DNA from: Prorocentrum cordatum
Taxonomy: Eukaryota > Sar > Dinophyceae > Prorocentrales > Prorocentraceae
Length of the DNA stretch: 64,000 nucleotides
Assembly (NCBI GenBank): GCA_963575745.1
Contig: CAUYUJ010019369.1
Coordinates: forward strand, 53,507 to 117,506
Direction of reading: 5' to 3'
The notes under the pieces: model-generated
What the model was told of the DNA's origin: nothing
What the model saw: only the letters and a program-made list of their open reading frames with translations
The model's database searches: none
Program-made: the position numbers and the translations under genes
Shown here: piece by piece, positions 32,958-44,274 of the stretch
Numbering within the stretch: the first letter of the stretch is position 1
Layout: each line of letters begins with the position of its first letter

Positions 32958-34882
32958 GGCAGAATACGCATGAGGGGCGAGGGTAAGGATGACAAGGGCA
33001 CCAATTGAATTCCAGAAACTCCCGAAGCCAGCGCTCGTGCTTGGTGAAGTGCGTCGCGAAGCTCTCGCGAAGACCCATCTGCACGTAGAGAAACTTCAAA
33101 GAGTTTGTCATCGTGTCCCACATGACCCACGGAGGGCCCATACACATGCAGTTGAAGGTGTACGAGAGGGCCTCTGGTGGTGTTTATTTGTGAGTGTTGG
33201 CAGATGTGCCTCACCCTCCTCCTCCTCCTCCTCCTCCTCCTCCTCCTCCTCCTCCTCCTACTCCTCCGCCTCCTCCTCCTTCCCCTCCTCACCTTCCTCC
33301 TCTTCCTCCTCCTCCCTCCTCACCTGTCGATCCTCCTCCTCGTCCCTCTCCCCGTTCACCTCCCCCCCGCCCTCGTCCTCCTCCCGCCTGCAGTTTCCTG
33401 CTCCTGCTTTCTTTCTTACCCTCCTCTCCACCATCCTCATCATGGTCGCCCTCAGGCCCCGTTTCTGCCATATATTGTGCTAGTCTTGTGTGGCCCCGAA
33501 TGCCTGGCGCCAGCCAGCGCGCCCACCTCCCTCGAGGTGGGCGATCCGCCCCAAGCTCAGGTAGGTGCTCGTCTTCCAATTCTCGCGGATCTCGGTCGTG
33601 GATTTCTCGAAATCCACTACGTAGTTTTGATATTTGCCCAGGAGCCACTCTCGACGGAACTCTGATTTGGCTGCATCGCCAGAGACCTGATTGCATCGTT
33701 TCTTGAGCTCAGGATCTTTGATCGCCCGCGCCCACTTCCCCCCGACTGCATTTCCTTTGACAGCTTTTGTCGTGAAGTTAAACCCCTGCTGCTTCATGCT
33801 CTGCCAGAATGCGTGCTCATCCCGCTCCCGCTGGGTCTTTGATTCCAACCAGCTGTCGACGGCGATCTGATCTGGGTCCTTGGGCCAGCTCGCCTTGTCG
33901 CTCGGGTCGTAACCCTTTGCTGACATCATCTCAGTGAAGGCCGTCGACTGGTACATGTCTTGCACGTCGCGCGACATGCGATCGGCGAAATTGTCATCGA
34001 GCTCGCTGGCCTGCATGAGCTTCTCCTGAGCGATTCGAATAGGGTTAGATCGAGAAAGGAGGGGGCAGGCGAGAGAACTGAAGCGGTGGAGAAGGCAGGG
34101 GACAAGGGCCCCATTAGCCATGGGGGGTCAAGGCCGCCAACTTCGACACCGACAACCGCGAGCGCTACCTCGGCCGCCACCGAGGTCACAGCCGACAGGG
34201 GGGTAGCAGCAGGGAGAGGAGCAGGAGCAGGAGGAGAAGAAGAAGGAGGAGGCCGAGTAGGTGGAGAAGCTGGAAGAGGGAGCAGGAGGAGGAGGAGGAG
34301 GAGGAGGAGGATGAGGAGGAGGAGGAGGAGGAGGACGAGATGAGCATATTCACACAGTGATGCAACGAGTGTATGGCCCGAGTGCGTCCTGGGCGTCGAT
34401 CCTCATCTGATCCGTCTGCTGCTTCATGGCAGGCTTGTCCAACTTCTGGGGAGTGATGCTGCGCGCCGCCTCTGGGGCCAATGACAATCGCCTCAACGTG
34501 TAGCCCCACCCCCTGTCTTCCCTGTTGTTCCTTCGTCCGTCCTCCACCTTCCCTCCGCCCTCCATTCCTCTTCCTAGGCTCCACTTCCTCCTTCTGCTCC
34601 TTCTCCTCCCCCTCCGCCTCCTCCTCCCTCTGGCAGGTTATCTTTACCTCTATGGCACCGTCTCTGCCTCTGCCTCTGCGTCGGTTTGCCTGTCTGTCTG
34701 CATGTCTGTCTGTCTGTGTGCCTGTCTGCCTGCCTGCCTGCCTGCCTGCGTGCCTGCGTGCCTGCATGCCATCTGTTTGTGTGTGTCTGTCTGCCTGCCT
34801 ACCTGTCTGTCTGCGTTTTTTTTGTGTGTTTGTTTTTTTTGTTTATCTCTCTCTCTCTCTCTCTCTCTGTTGTGTGTGTGTG

Positions 34883-34964
<82 letters not shown>

Positions 34965-35865
34965 GTTATCCCCCTCTTTACCTTATCTCTCATCTCTCCT
35001 CTTCCTCTCACCTCCCTGCCTCCCAAGTTTGTTCAGCTAGACCCGCTGCCTGGGGAGCCCACGCGCTGGCGCCCTCAGCTGCCAGCTCCGCCGCCCTCGG
35101 CCCCGCGGACGCTGGCGGGGTCGGCGCCTGAGCCTCAACCTGCTCCTGCTGCTGCGGCGCGCTGGCAAGCGGCTGCGCCTGCGGCATCTCATCAGCAGGG
35201 AGCTGCTCAACCTGCGAGCCCTCAGCGCTGCGGGCCAGCTGCGCCTGCGCGGGAGGCGCCTGCGTCGGCTCGGGAGGCGGCTGCAACTGCTCGGAAGGCT
35301 GCTGCATCTGCTCGGGTGGCTGCTGCGTCTGCTCGGCCGGCTGCGCCAGCTGCGAGGCCGCCGGCTGCGCCAGCTGCGAGGGCGCCGGCTGCGGCCCGTC
35401 CAAGTCCGCGGGGGACTCCAGCACGCGACGCCTCGCAGAGCGGCGCGGCGGCGGTGGCGGTGACTCAACCTCCTCTGCCGACTCCGTGTCCGAGTGGTCG
35501 CGGGGCTGCCTCATCTCGGCCGATGCTGTCCGACTTTTCCAGGCCCAGTCGAAGCTGCCTGCAGGAGTCCTCTGGGATTCGCCAGCCTCGGGGATCTCAT
35601 CGCGTGGGCAGCGAGTCGTGCTGTCGGCCATGTGCTGACGGGAGGGGTCGACGAAGCCCTGGGTGTTGGCCTGCCCCTGCATCTCGTGGACTTCGTCGGG
35701 GCCTCCCTCTGACTTGATCGCCTCGTCGCCGACCGCGCCCTCGTGAGCGATCAAGCTCGGGGAGGTCGAGGACTCCACTATCTCGATCGGGCCTTCCAGC
35801 TGGGCTGAACTCGCACTCGCCTGTTGGCCAGCAGCAGCGCGGCGCTCGGGCTCAGGTGATTCGAC
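30375..35865 (-). CDS. Gene X with putative first exon (copy 2)
   Basis: Function unknown. A putative first exon runs from ATG at 35865 (MVESPEPERRAAAGQQASAS) to 35012, where GGGAG|GTGAGAG is a strong donor. It encodes about 284 residues, acidic and then Gln/Pro/Ala-rich and probably disordered, with PPPPPRRSARRRVLE in the middle. Downstream exons are 34445-34356, 34025-33504 and 31160-30375. The first-exon donor is phase 2, while the next exon as drawn is phase 0, so an exon or a different acceptor is missing; an alternative acceptor at CCCCAG|AGGCGG would keep phase in another frame. Compared with copy 1, the middle exon carries five amino-acid changes (Asn/Met, Leu/Arg, Glu/Asp, Arg/Lys, Ala/Val) and one silent one. 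The terminal exon carries three. Confidence 0.4.
31168..32602 (-). repeat. Intronic minisatellite cassette 2 (copy 2)
   Basis: Counterpart of 14993-16424, same unit order, in the intron of gene X. It is followed by GGA-rich, CAG and CCT tracts (32605-33390) with changed repeat numbers. Confidence 0.85.
34482..35005. repeat. CCT, tetranucleotide and (CT)n tracts, exit from copy 2
   Basis: Same series as 18310-18764, but the (CT)n tract (about 34890-34963) is followed by TAGTTATCCCCCTC and unique sequence. This marks the right edge of the duplicated segment. Confidence 0.9.
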
Positions 35866-36797
35866 CATCGGTGCGAAAGTGTGGGCAGCACACAAAGTGA
35901 AGCGTGGGCAGCGCACTGCTCGCTCCAAGCAGCTTCGGAATCGAGAGGAGGACGAAAGCGAGATGGAGCCCCAGGGCCCACGGGACTTTAATGTAACATG
36001 GCGTCGAACCCCTGAGCAATTCAGAAACATCTGGAAGGCCATTGAGAGCGACTGGGCCGTTTGTCGAACTTCCTCGGTACTTTCTCGAGGAGGAGGAGGA
36101 GGAGGAACAGGAGGAGGAGGAGGAGGAGGAGGAGGAGGAGGAGGAGGGGGAGGAGGAGGAGGAGGAGGAGGAGGAGGAGAAGGAGGAGGAGGAGGAGGAA
36201 TCCTCATAGGAGAGTGGGAAGGAGCATGGAGAGCGCGAGAGAACAGGGCTGAATGAAAGTAGGGGGAAATCGGATGGTAAGGAAGGGGCCAGGAGGGCGG
36301 AGAGGGAGGTGGGAGGACACCAGCCATTAGTTCACCCTCTCATCTTGGTCGTGTCTCAATACCCCCCATCCTCTGATGAGCGAGCTCGCAGGGACGGGGC
36401 GGGGTGGGGCGCTGCAAGGTGACCACCCGAGCCCGGCGGCATATGCTGCACGGCTGACGCCGACCCCCGTGCCTTACACCCCCCCAGTTTTTCCAATGCG
36501 TTTGGTGGAATGGGGGGCCCCTCATTTCGAGTCCCCCTTTACCTCCCTCCCTCCCTCCGCCATCCCTCTCCCTCTCCCTCCTTCCTGCATCCCTCCCTCA
36601 CCTCCCACACCCCGCCAGTTTGATTGTTTTCAGCCGTAGCTGCAGAAACAACAGCCAGTGAGCTGGCCGATCCACTGGTTGCTTGCGGAACGCATCGGGC
36701 ACCGTCTCACTGAAGGTGAGCGCGATACCCGACGCCACTTGCACAGCTGTCGGCCCGACGGAGCCGAGCAGCCGAAAAAGAACATGCAGCCGAACGG
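35866..36797. other. Intergenic region with GGA tract
   Basis: Sequence between gene X and gene Y. It includes a GGA-rich tract (36088-36200) and unassigned mixed sequence. The promoter or trans-splice acceptor for gene X would be expected just above 35865, but no motif was recognised. Confidence 0.4.
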
Positions 36798-39700
36798 CTA
36801 ACCGAAAAACATGTTGTCGAAGAGGCCCGCGGCGATGCCGTCGCCCGCGGACGTGGCCGCGCTGCTCCCGACCGAGAGCTCCGTCTGCTTGATGCCGACG
36901 TTGTCGCTGGTCTTGCCGCGCCTGCTGCTGCTGCCGCCCGCGATATTCGTGCTCTTGTTGGCCGTCGCGGGCCCGTTCTCGACGATGATCGTCTCCCCCG
37001 TGGCGGTCTTCGCCTTCGGGGTCTCGATCGGCTCTGCTGGCGGCGCGGCTGGCTCCTGCTGCACCTCCTCAGCTGGGACGTCATCGTCGTCGTCGGCCAG
37101 CTCGGCGTCGTCGCCCTCGAGGTCCGAATCCTCGCGGTGCTCTGCCGGCTCCTGCTCCTCCCCAGCTGGGACGTCATCGTCGTCGACGGCCTTGCTGGCC
37201 TTCGCCCTCGGCTTGGCCTTGGTCTTGGCCTTCATCTTGGGGCCAGCTGACCCCTTCAACGTCTAGGTTTTGCGATCCCTGGGAGACTGCAAGGAAGAGG
37301 AAGAGGAGGAGGAGGTGAGGGGCGGAGGAGGAGGAGGAGGAGGAGGAGGAGGAGGAGGGAGGAAGAGAGCTGGCGGGGAAGGGAAGGGGGGAGGAAGGTA
37401 GGAAGACGTGGCAGGAGGCGCGGGAGGAGGAAGAGTGGGAGGAGGAGGGGGAGGAGGAGGAGGAGGAGGAGGAGGAGGAGGAGGAGGGGGAGGAGGCAGA
37501 GGCGGAGGAGGAGGAGGAGGAGGAGGAGGAGGAGGAGGTGACGGGTGTGGGAGATCGCAATTCTAGACGCGACCTTGGCCGCGGCGGCCGCAGCAGGCTT
37601 CTTGCCAGCGCAGTCCCTCGGGTTCCCCTTCAGGTGCTTCTTCTTGGCGTCCTCCATGGCGTCCTTGTCGGCCGCGCCGTCGATGTAAGCTCGCCATTGC
37701 TCTTTCATGAACTCAGTTGCCCGGCTCTCGTCACCGTACCCGACCATCTGCATGACTTGGGAACGGCCATCGTCGCCCTTCCCCCAGATCTGCAACCACC
37801 GCTGGCCTTTCTTCTCGACGAACTGCAGCACGCACGTGTAACTACCATCCTTGTGCTCATCAACGATGAGCTTGCTCTTCTCTGGCTTCTGCTGCGCCTG
37901 CGAGCTCGAGATGTCGTCCGCAATGGCTTTCGGGAGTGCCCACTCGAACCCGTCCTGCCAAACCGCGGCGAACCCGCCGTCACGCGGCACAGGCACGACA
38001 AACTCCTCAATCGAACGGCGCGTCACGTCGCGCCTCCACGCAGCCTGCTGGCTTGGCGTTCAAGGTTCGAGCGGGCACTCCCTTCTCCTGCCCTCCCGCT
38101 GGGCGTGGCGGGCGCATGTGGCCACCCCCACTGAGGCCGCAGGTGGAGCCCTCCATGGGGCCACGAAGCGCTGTAGTGGGTGTGGCGGACGCATGTGGCC
38201 ACTCCCATTGGGGCCGCAGGTGGGCCCCCCTATGGGGCCACGAAGCGCTGCACTGGGCGTGGCGGACGCATGTGGCCACCCCCACTGGGGCCGCAGGTGG
38301 GGCTCCCTATGGGGCAACGCGCTGCGTTGGGTGTGGCGGACGCATGTGGCCACCCCCGCTGGGGCCGCAGGTGGAGCTCCCTGTAGGACCGTGACTTCTG
38401 TGCTGGGTGTGGCGGGCGCATGTGGCCACCCCCACTGGGGCCTTGCGTGGAGCTCCGTGGCCACCCCCACTGGGGCCGCAGGAGGAGGGGACATCGACGA
38501 ATACCGAGGGCCTCCTTCTGTTCTTCTCCTCCTCCTCCTCCTCCTCCGCCTCCTCCTCCTCCTCCTCCTTCCTCCTCCTCCTCCTTCCTCCTCCCTCCTC
38601 CTCCTCCTCCTCCTCCTCCTCCTCCTCCTCCTCCTCCTCCTCCTCCTCCTCCTCCTCCTCCTCCTCCTCCTCATTCCGTCCTCCGCGCTTGCCTGGCCCC
38701 TCTTCCATCTCTCCCCCTCCTTCGCCTCCTCCACCTCCTCCCCCCACTCCCCCGCTCATTTCCCTCTAGTTGGTATCGCCCTGCAGCCGACCTCGAGGCG
38801 CTGCGCGTAGCCGACCTCGAACTTGCCGACCCTCTCGGCGACCTCGAGGTCGCCCTTGGTGCCGAGGCTCTTGCGGCGCTTCTTCGCGGGCACCTCGTCG
38901 CCGACTGGCGGCTCGCCACTGGCCGCCGCGGCGCTGCTCCCCAGCTCGGTGACGGGCTCGGCGACGGGCTCGGCGTCGGGCTCGGCGACGGGCTCGGCGA
39001 CCGGCTCGGCGACCGGCTCGGCGACCTCGGCGTCGCCGTCGCCCTGCTCGCCCGAGCCGCAGTCGCCGACGAACGCGGCGGCCCAGCTCGGAGGCTTCCT
39101 CCGTTCCAACAACGCCACGACGGCCAGCGCAGTACCGACGCCGAGCGGCCCCTCGTTATCGAACGAGCGGTCGTCGCTCGATCGGTAACGGGAAACCGTT
39201 CGGCGTCGGTTGCGCATTGTCGAGGTGTTATCGGAGCCCTCGTCGGTCCGCTGGCCCACGGCCATGTACACGTGGCGCAGCATCGCGCGGATCTGCCCAG
39301 CAGCGTGGGTGATCCACGCGTCCTGCTGGTCCCCGAGGTTCCACTTCTCCTCCAAGCCCTCGGCGATGCAGCGCAGCGCCTCCTGCTGGCAGCATCGTTC
39401 CTCCTCCTCATCCTCCTCCTCTTCCTTCTCGATCTCCTCCTCCGCCTTCTCCTCCTCCTCATCCTCCTCCTCTTCCTCCTCCTCCTCCTTCTCCCCCATC
39501 GTGCTCCTCCTGCACCTCTTCCTCCTCCGTCCTCCTTCTCCCCTCCTCCTCGTCTTCGTGTTCCTTCCCTCCCACCTCCTCCTCCTTCACCGCCTGCGCT
39601 CATGGCCTCCCTCCTCCTCCTCTGACATCCGCCCCCTCTGCGTTCAGTTGGCTTGACTCCTCAACCTCCTTGTTGCCCCCATCCACCTCCATTCCCATCC

Positions 39701-40053
39701 ATGCCCACTTCCTCCCCCATCCACCTCATCATCCTCTTCCTCCGCCTTGCTCTCCTCCTCCCGTCCCCCCTCCAAGTTCTTTGGGGCCGTCGGTCCTTCG
39801 CGGCACCAGCAGTGACCTGCTTCCCGAGGGAGCGGGTGGCCGTCAAGAAGAGCCGGTGCCTAGTCAACTCAGCACTGTTCACCGAGACCTTCTCGATGTT
39901 GCCAGCGCTGTCGTACTTCAAATCCGAGGGACCATCCATCTCCTCAAAGAAGGCCTGCCACAAGACCTGGAGGGCGTCCGCGTCGTTGAACGCCGAGCCC
40001 TTGCCCTCGGGGGGGTGGCGCGAAGGACCAGAGAGGAAGAAGGAGTGGAGGAC
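36798..40053 (-). CDS. Gene Y, four 3' exons in phase 0
   Basis: Function unknown; the splice model is well supported. Exons are 40053-39817 (79 codons), 39382-38792 (197), 38044-37574 (157) and 37262-36798 (154 plus stop). The donors are CAG|GTCACT, GAG|GTCGGC and AAG|GTCGCG; the acceptors are GACAG|GTC, CAGCAG|GAG, CAGCAG|GCT and CCTAG|ACG. Every intron is phase 0. Exon 2 carries a helical region (EALRCIAEGLEEKWNLGD), an EPVA repeat and a basic KKRRK. Exon 3 holds a compact domain with SIEEFVVPVPRDGGF, SYTCVLQFVEKKGQRWLQIW and ATEFMKEQWRAYI. The last exon is acidic with DDDDVP repeats and ends FDNMFFG. N-terminal exons were not found. The intron before exon 3 holds the third minisatellite. 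Confidence 0.6.
37270..37560. repeat. GGA tract in last intron of gene Y
   Basis: Nearly continuous GGA triplets with minor interruptions. They fill the 311-bp intron 37263-37573. Confidence 0.9.
38100..38485 (-). repeat. Third minisatellite, 74-77-bp units, in gene Y intron
   Basis: About five units containing GACGCATGTGGCCACCCCCA and GGAGCTCCCTATGGGGCCAC. The second block matches the 88-bp cassettes, so the families are related, but the outer flanks are not shared. The array lies about 60 bases from the acceptor of gene Y exon 3. A CCT tract (38525-38670) follows. Confidence 0.85.
39400..39640. repeat. CCT-rich tract in gene Y intron
   Basis: Pyrimidine-rich on the plus strand. It occupies much of the intron between exons 40053-39817 and 39382-38792. 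Confidence 0.8.
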
Positions 40054-40059
40054 CTGTCT

Positions 40060-40699
40060 CGGCCCCTCCTCCTCCTCCTCCTCCTCCCCCTGCCCCTCCT
40101 CCTTCTCCTCCTCCTCCTTCTCTCCTTTTTCCTTCTCCTTCTCCTCCTTCTCCTCCTCCTCCCCCTCCTCGCCTCCTCCTCCTCCTCCTCCTTCTCCTCG
40201 CCCTCCTCTGCCTCCTCCTCCTCCTCTTCCTCCTCCTCCTCCTCCCCCTCCTCCTGCCCATGCCTCCCCTCCCTCCCTCCGCCTCTCTGCCCATCCCGCA
40301 CTCCCTTCCACAATCCCTCCTCCTTCCTCTCCCTCCCTCCCTCCCTCCCTCCTCCTTCTGCTCCTTGTCCTCCTTCTCCTCCTTCTCCTTTTCCTTTTTC
40401 TCCTTCCCCTCCGTCTCCTTCTTCTTCTCTTCGTTATCCTCCTGCTCCTCCTCCTCGCCCATCCGCCTTCTTCGCCGCGGCAGGGGCCGCTGCCTCCTCG
40501 CCCATCGGCGGCGCCCGCAAGGGGCCGAGGGCCCTCCGAGGGGAGGAGAGGTGGGCGCTGACGCCCACGGGAGGCGCGGGCAGGGGCGCCCCCGAGCCAA
40601 CGAGGGGCCGCGGGCGAAGCGGATGCAGGAGGTCAACAACCAGGAAGATGAAACAGAAGATCGACGAGGAGAAGGAGGAGGAGGATGAGGAGGAAGAAG
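40060..40699. repeat. CCT-rich tract and mixed sequence upstream of gene Y exons
   Basis: CCT-rich from 40060 to about 40460, then GC-rich mixed sequence. An upstream exon of gene Y may lie near 40480-40650, but no frame could be chosen. Confidence 0.6.
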
Positions 40700-41475
40700 A
40701 ATCCCACCAGCCCTCTGGGCGTCGGTGGTTTCCTCTTCCACCCCTCCTTCTTCTCCTTCGGGGAGGGGTTTACCCCTCCCCCTACCCCCTCCCCTGGACA
40801 TGGACAGTGGGGTCCGCGAGGTGTCCGAGCGTCCAAAACGGCCTCGGCGAGGAAGCCACAATCATTGGTTTTACTATGGTTTTGGCTCCATTTTGGCCTC
40901 CTGATGGGGGTGGCCCTAATTCAAGCTCCCCTCTTGTTTGATCGATCTCCTCCAAGATGGCCCCAAGAAGCGCCCAGGAGGCCCCAAGAGGTTCCAAGAT
41001 GGCCCCAAGATGGCCCTGGAGGCCCCCAAGATGCCCCCATGAAACCCCCCAAAAGGATCCCAAGCTGCCCAAAGATGCCCCTCCGAGGCACCCAAGACGC
41101 CGAAGAGCCCCCGGCGACCGCCAAGAGATCCCCAATACGTCCCAAGACGCCCAAGAGATACCCCAAGAGGCTCCGAGAAGCATCCAAGAGAAGCATCCAA
41201 GAGACCTCTGGCCCTTTTGCTTGCTCTCCTCCTCCTCCTTCCTCCTCCCATCCCTTCCCATCCTCCTCCTCCCCCATCCGCCTCCTCCTCCTCCTCATCC
41301 TCATCATCCTCCTTCTCCCCACTCCCTCATCCATCTATCTAATTTTCTCCTTCGCCCCCCTCTTCTTCACACGGTTCGGTCGCCCCCCCTCGTTGCTCCC
41401 ACACTTCCCTGATCACCTCTCAACTCGCCTAGACATCGTTTTTGGATGGGTTGGTGGGGATACGCGGAGCGTCTA
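40700..41475 (+). repeat. Dispersed ~750-bp repeat, third locus
   Basis: Homologous along its length to 11805-12560, sharing CTCTGGGCGTCGGTGG, GGAGGGGTTTACCCCTCC, AATTCAAGCTCCCCTCTTGT and the CCAAGAGG units. It is the same family at an independent site, diverged by scattered substitutions and changes in unit number. Confidence 0.8.
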
Positions 41476-41789
41476 GAATAATACTCAGGATGATCGGAGG
41501 AGGACGGCGTTAATGAGGAAGGCCCTGGGGGGCAATATGACGAGGAGGGGGGGGAGGGAGAGGAAGGAGGAGGAGGAGGAGGAGGAAGAGGAAGGGGAGG
41601 AAGAGTTTTTGTGCTAAGTATCAAGATGGCGCAAACAAATACGGGCGCAGCTTGATTCAAGCTCGATTGTTTGAACGCAGAGTGATATTCATGCGCGCAA
41701 GCGATATTGCGTGCTAGTGTTGTCACGCCGTGAGGTGTTCATTGGAACATACGTTGTAACAGTGAAGTTTGAATGAATAACGATTGGCT
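41476..41789. other. Unassigned spacer with short GGA tract
   Basis: No gene. A GGA-rich stretch lies at 41540-41605. The AT content rises toward the hairpin/acceptor block. Confidence 0.4.
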
Positions 41790-41875
41790 GTTTTGAACAA
41801 CTATCGGTTAGTTATATGATGTCATGTTGGCCAACAACCATAAGATGGTTATTTCAGACCTCTGGGATGCTTTCG
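41790..41875 (+). promoter_or_regulatory. Conserved hairpin plus acceptor-like block, inverted relative to 885-960
   Basis: Contains CAACTATCGGTTAGTTATA, then AACCATAAGATGGTT, then GGTTATTTCAG|ACCTCTGGGAT. The flanks beyond GGGAT differ from those at 885, so conservation is confined to this block. A plus-strand frame follows (41824-42138, MLANNHKMVISDLWD) without a recognised domain. Confidence 0.4.
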
Positions 41876-42199
41876 GCTCTGTCAGCATCCGTCGATATTC
41901 TGCTCTCGGGAACCCCCACATATCGTCTACGCTCGAAGGCAGCTCCTTCGGGCTATGGCGACGCACCTTTCTCCGAGTGGCGGTGGGCTCTCAAGTTGAG
42001 GGGCGCATTCGAACACGAAGGCCACGCCGATCCGTCTTCGCAGACCTGACGCAACTTTTAAAATGGGGTCATCACAAAGCAATGCAACGGCTTCCCTTGG
42101 AAGAGGTTGTGATTGAACGAAGATACCGACGAGTTTAGCCAGGCTCCTGGCTAAGTTCATGTTTTTTTTTTTTCGAAAGCGGGAACACCTTCCTCGGAA

Positions 42200-43426
42200 A
42201 ACTAATTAATTCCTATGGCACGCGCATGGTATTATTCAACCGTTCCAAAAAGCATTGTCGCTTGGTCTAAGCTGAAAGCCGCGGGAACCCCTCGCCAGCG
42301 GGGCAGGACACGCGTAAGTGCCCACACTGGCTCAGCCAGTGGGCCGAAGCCCATTTCCCTCTCTTCGGCGGAGCCGATACGGGCGTCGCGACATCCGCTT
42401 AATGAGGTGAACGAGCATAAGCATGAAGAGTAAGACTTGTCCCGACAGCATCTCGGCACTGGCGCCAATTCCGCCAGTGCTCAGCCATCGTCACGGATGG
42501 CCAGGCGTGCTCTTCGCGAGCAGGCAATCCTTGCCACGCGAGCAGGCACCTGTTTCCGCGAACGCTTTACACTGCTTGTATTTCCCCTTTCACCTCTGCC
42601 CTTCTCCCTTATTCTTGTCGCGGCCCTTGCTCGACCCCCCGCTTCGCGGCGCCCCCCTCGGCGCAGCGCCGCTGGCATCAGCAGCGGCGGAGTCGGCTAC
42701 CTTAGTGATCCGTTGGTAGCCGAAAGATTTCCCTGCCTTGAAATGAGCTTATCCGTGTTTGTCTCGTTGTATATCCTCGGCTTCCGCCAAACCTCTACGC
42801 CGCCTGCACCGCCCGCTCTGCGGGCCCTCAGAGTTGCGAGGGTCTGGGTCTCGCTAGAAAGCATAGCATGCCAGCTTGCTCTGGCGTTCTCGTGAGGTCT
42901 CGGATTGGCTTCTCGATCGCGACTGTTTTGCATGGGAGTTGCCAAACGTGTTCGACGGGGTCGAAGAGCGAGGCCGACCCTTCCCGTTTCGGACCTTTGT
43001 TTCCTGGTTCACCGCTCCTGCCTCCCCGGCCATTCTTTCCGCCAGCTGGCTTGCGGGCGCCGCCCGCTCCCGGCTGGGGCGGAGCAGCTGGCGTCTCGGG
43101 CTTCTCGCGGTTGCAAGGGCAACCCTGCCCCGCCTCGGGGCAGTTCTTTCATTGCTTAACATATCTGCAGGTTGTCTCGCTTGTCAGTGGGCAAGCCTAA
43201 CCCACGCGCTGTCGCCGCCATAGCGGAAGCTCCTCGTCCGCCCCCGGCACCCTCGTTCATCCCGCCAGTCTGGCGAGCCCGTCTACTCCTGGAAATGAGT
43301 ATTGACTCGTGCTCTGACATTGCCGATTTCTCACAACCCCGCATCATGAGTAACTCAACCTGCCATGGAGAGCACCGGTAAGAACGCATTCCTGTTCCGG
43401 GGGGGGGGGTCTGCTGATATCTCACG
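42200..43426 (-). other. Decayed retroelement-like sequence, unassigned
   Basis: Short minus- and plus-strand frames with no clear domain. It lies directly 3' on the minus strand of the Gag-like frames at 43427-44274 and may be the rest of that element. Confidence 0.25.
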
Positions 43427-44274
43427 TCACTGCATGATCACCTCCAGTCTCGGATTGTTGAACCGGCCCATAGAAATGCGCATGGATTGAGGCCTTCGTC
43501 CCGCCCGAAGGTTCTCTAGCGCCGAACAGCTCTTGATAGCGCCCCACCCTTTCATTGGAAAATAATGCACCTCCTGATTTGCCTTCTGGTGGCCGATAGT
43601 GACCTTCAAGAGATCGCGGCATATCCAATACTGTCCGCTTTCTGATCTGACCGAACGCCAAACACATATAGCACGGACAATCTCACGACCAGCGAGAAGG
43701 CGCTTCTCGACCTGGCCCAAATGTTCCATGCGGTTATTGGTGAAGAGAAATGGGCACGTTGCACCGGAAGATTACGATCGCGTTTCACGTCGGCAAACGT
43801 CTCAAGCAGGCGTGTTGCTATCATCATATCAAGACGCATGAAGACGCCAGCCGTCTGGAGGTTCTCCTTGGGGATCTCTGGACTCATGGCTCCCATGATC
43901 CACGCTTGCGCCGCCTTGGCGTCATGCCAAGACCCAGCCGCAGCCCTTGCACAATGTTGTTTCCATTCTCGCAGTGTCTGAACTCTTGGGATGCCCATGA
44001 GGTTAAGCTCTGAATTATTTCCAGAGGTTCTCCGATGGGGGTCCATTTGATTGGCGGCGCATGGCTGCAGCGCGGGGTTGTTGGGGCCATTCGGTCCTCC
44101 ACCGCCATCTCCGCGTGGGTCTCCTCCATCACCGGGCCCTCCCGGAGGCTCGCCCGGCGGCTTCGGTTCCCCCGTCTCATCGAACTGCATAGCCGCAATC
44201 GCCCCAGTACTGCGCGCTGTACTCCGGTCACACCTCCGACCATTGTCGCCGCCACCCTGTCCGCCGCCCACCAT
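43427..44274 (-). pseudogene. Gag-like fragment with frameshift
   Basis: One frame (44274-43606) starts with a Gly/Pro-rich segment and then reads QTLREWKQHCARAAAGSWHD through SPEIPKENLQTAG to DMMIATRLLETFADVKRDRN, a helical pattern like retrotransposon capsid proteins. Coding character then moves to another frame (43729-43427, MEHLGQVEKRLLAGREIVR), consistent with a frameshift near 43730. No zinc knuckle was seen. Assignment as Gag is an inference from composition and from the retroelement setting. Confidence 0.3.

Larger units (their letters stand above)
18865..34963. repeat. 16-kb direct duplication, copy 2
   Basis: Second copy of 2173-18764. It lacks both A-rich insertions. Its right end is the (CT)n tract at about 34890-34963, after which sequence is unique. 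Coding exons of the transposase- and methyltransferase-like genes are unchanged, while gene X exons carry several amino-acid changes. Confidence 0.95.

Noticed and set aside
42250-42420. Candidate structured RNA or tRNA in a hairpin-rich stretch
   Set aside because: GGCTCAGCCAGTGGGCC and nearby stems are short, and no cloverleaf, anticodon arm or B box could be assembled.
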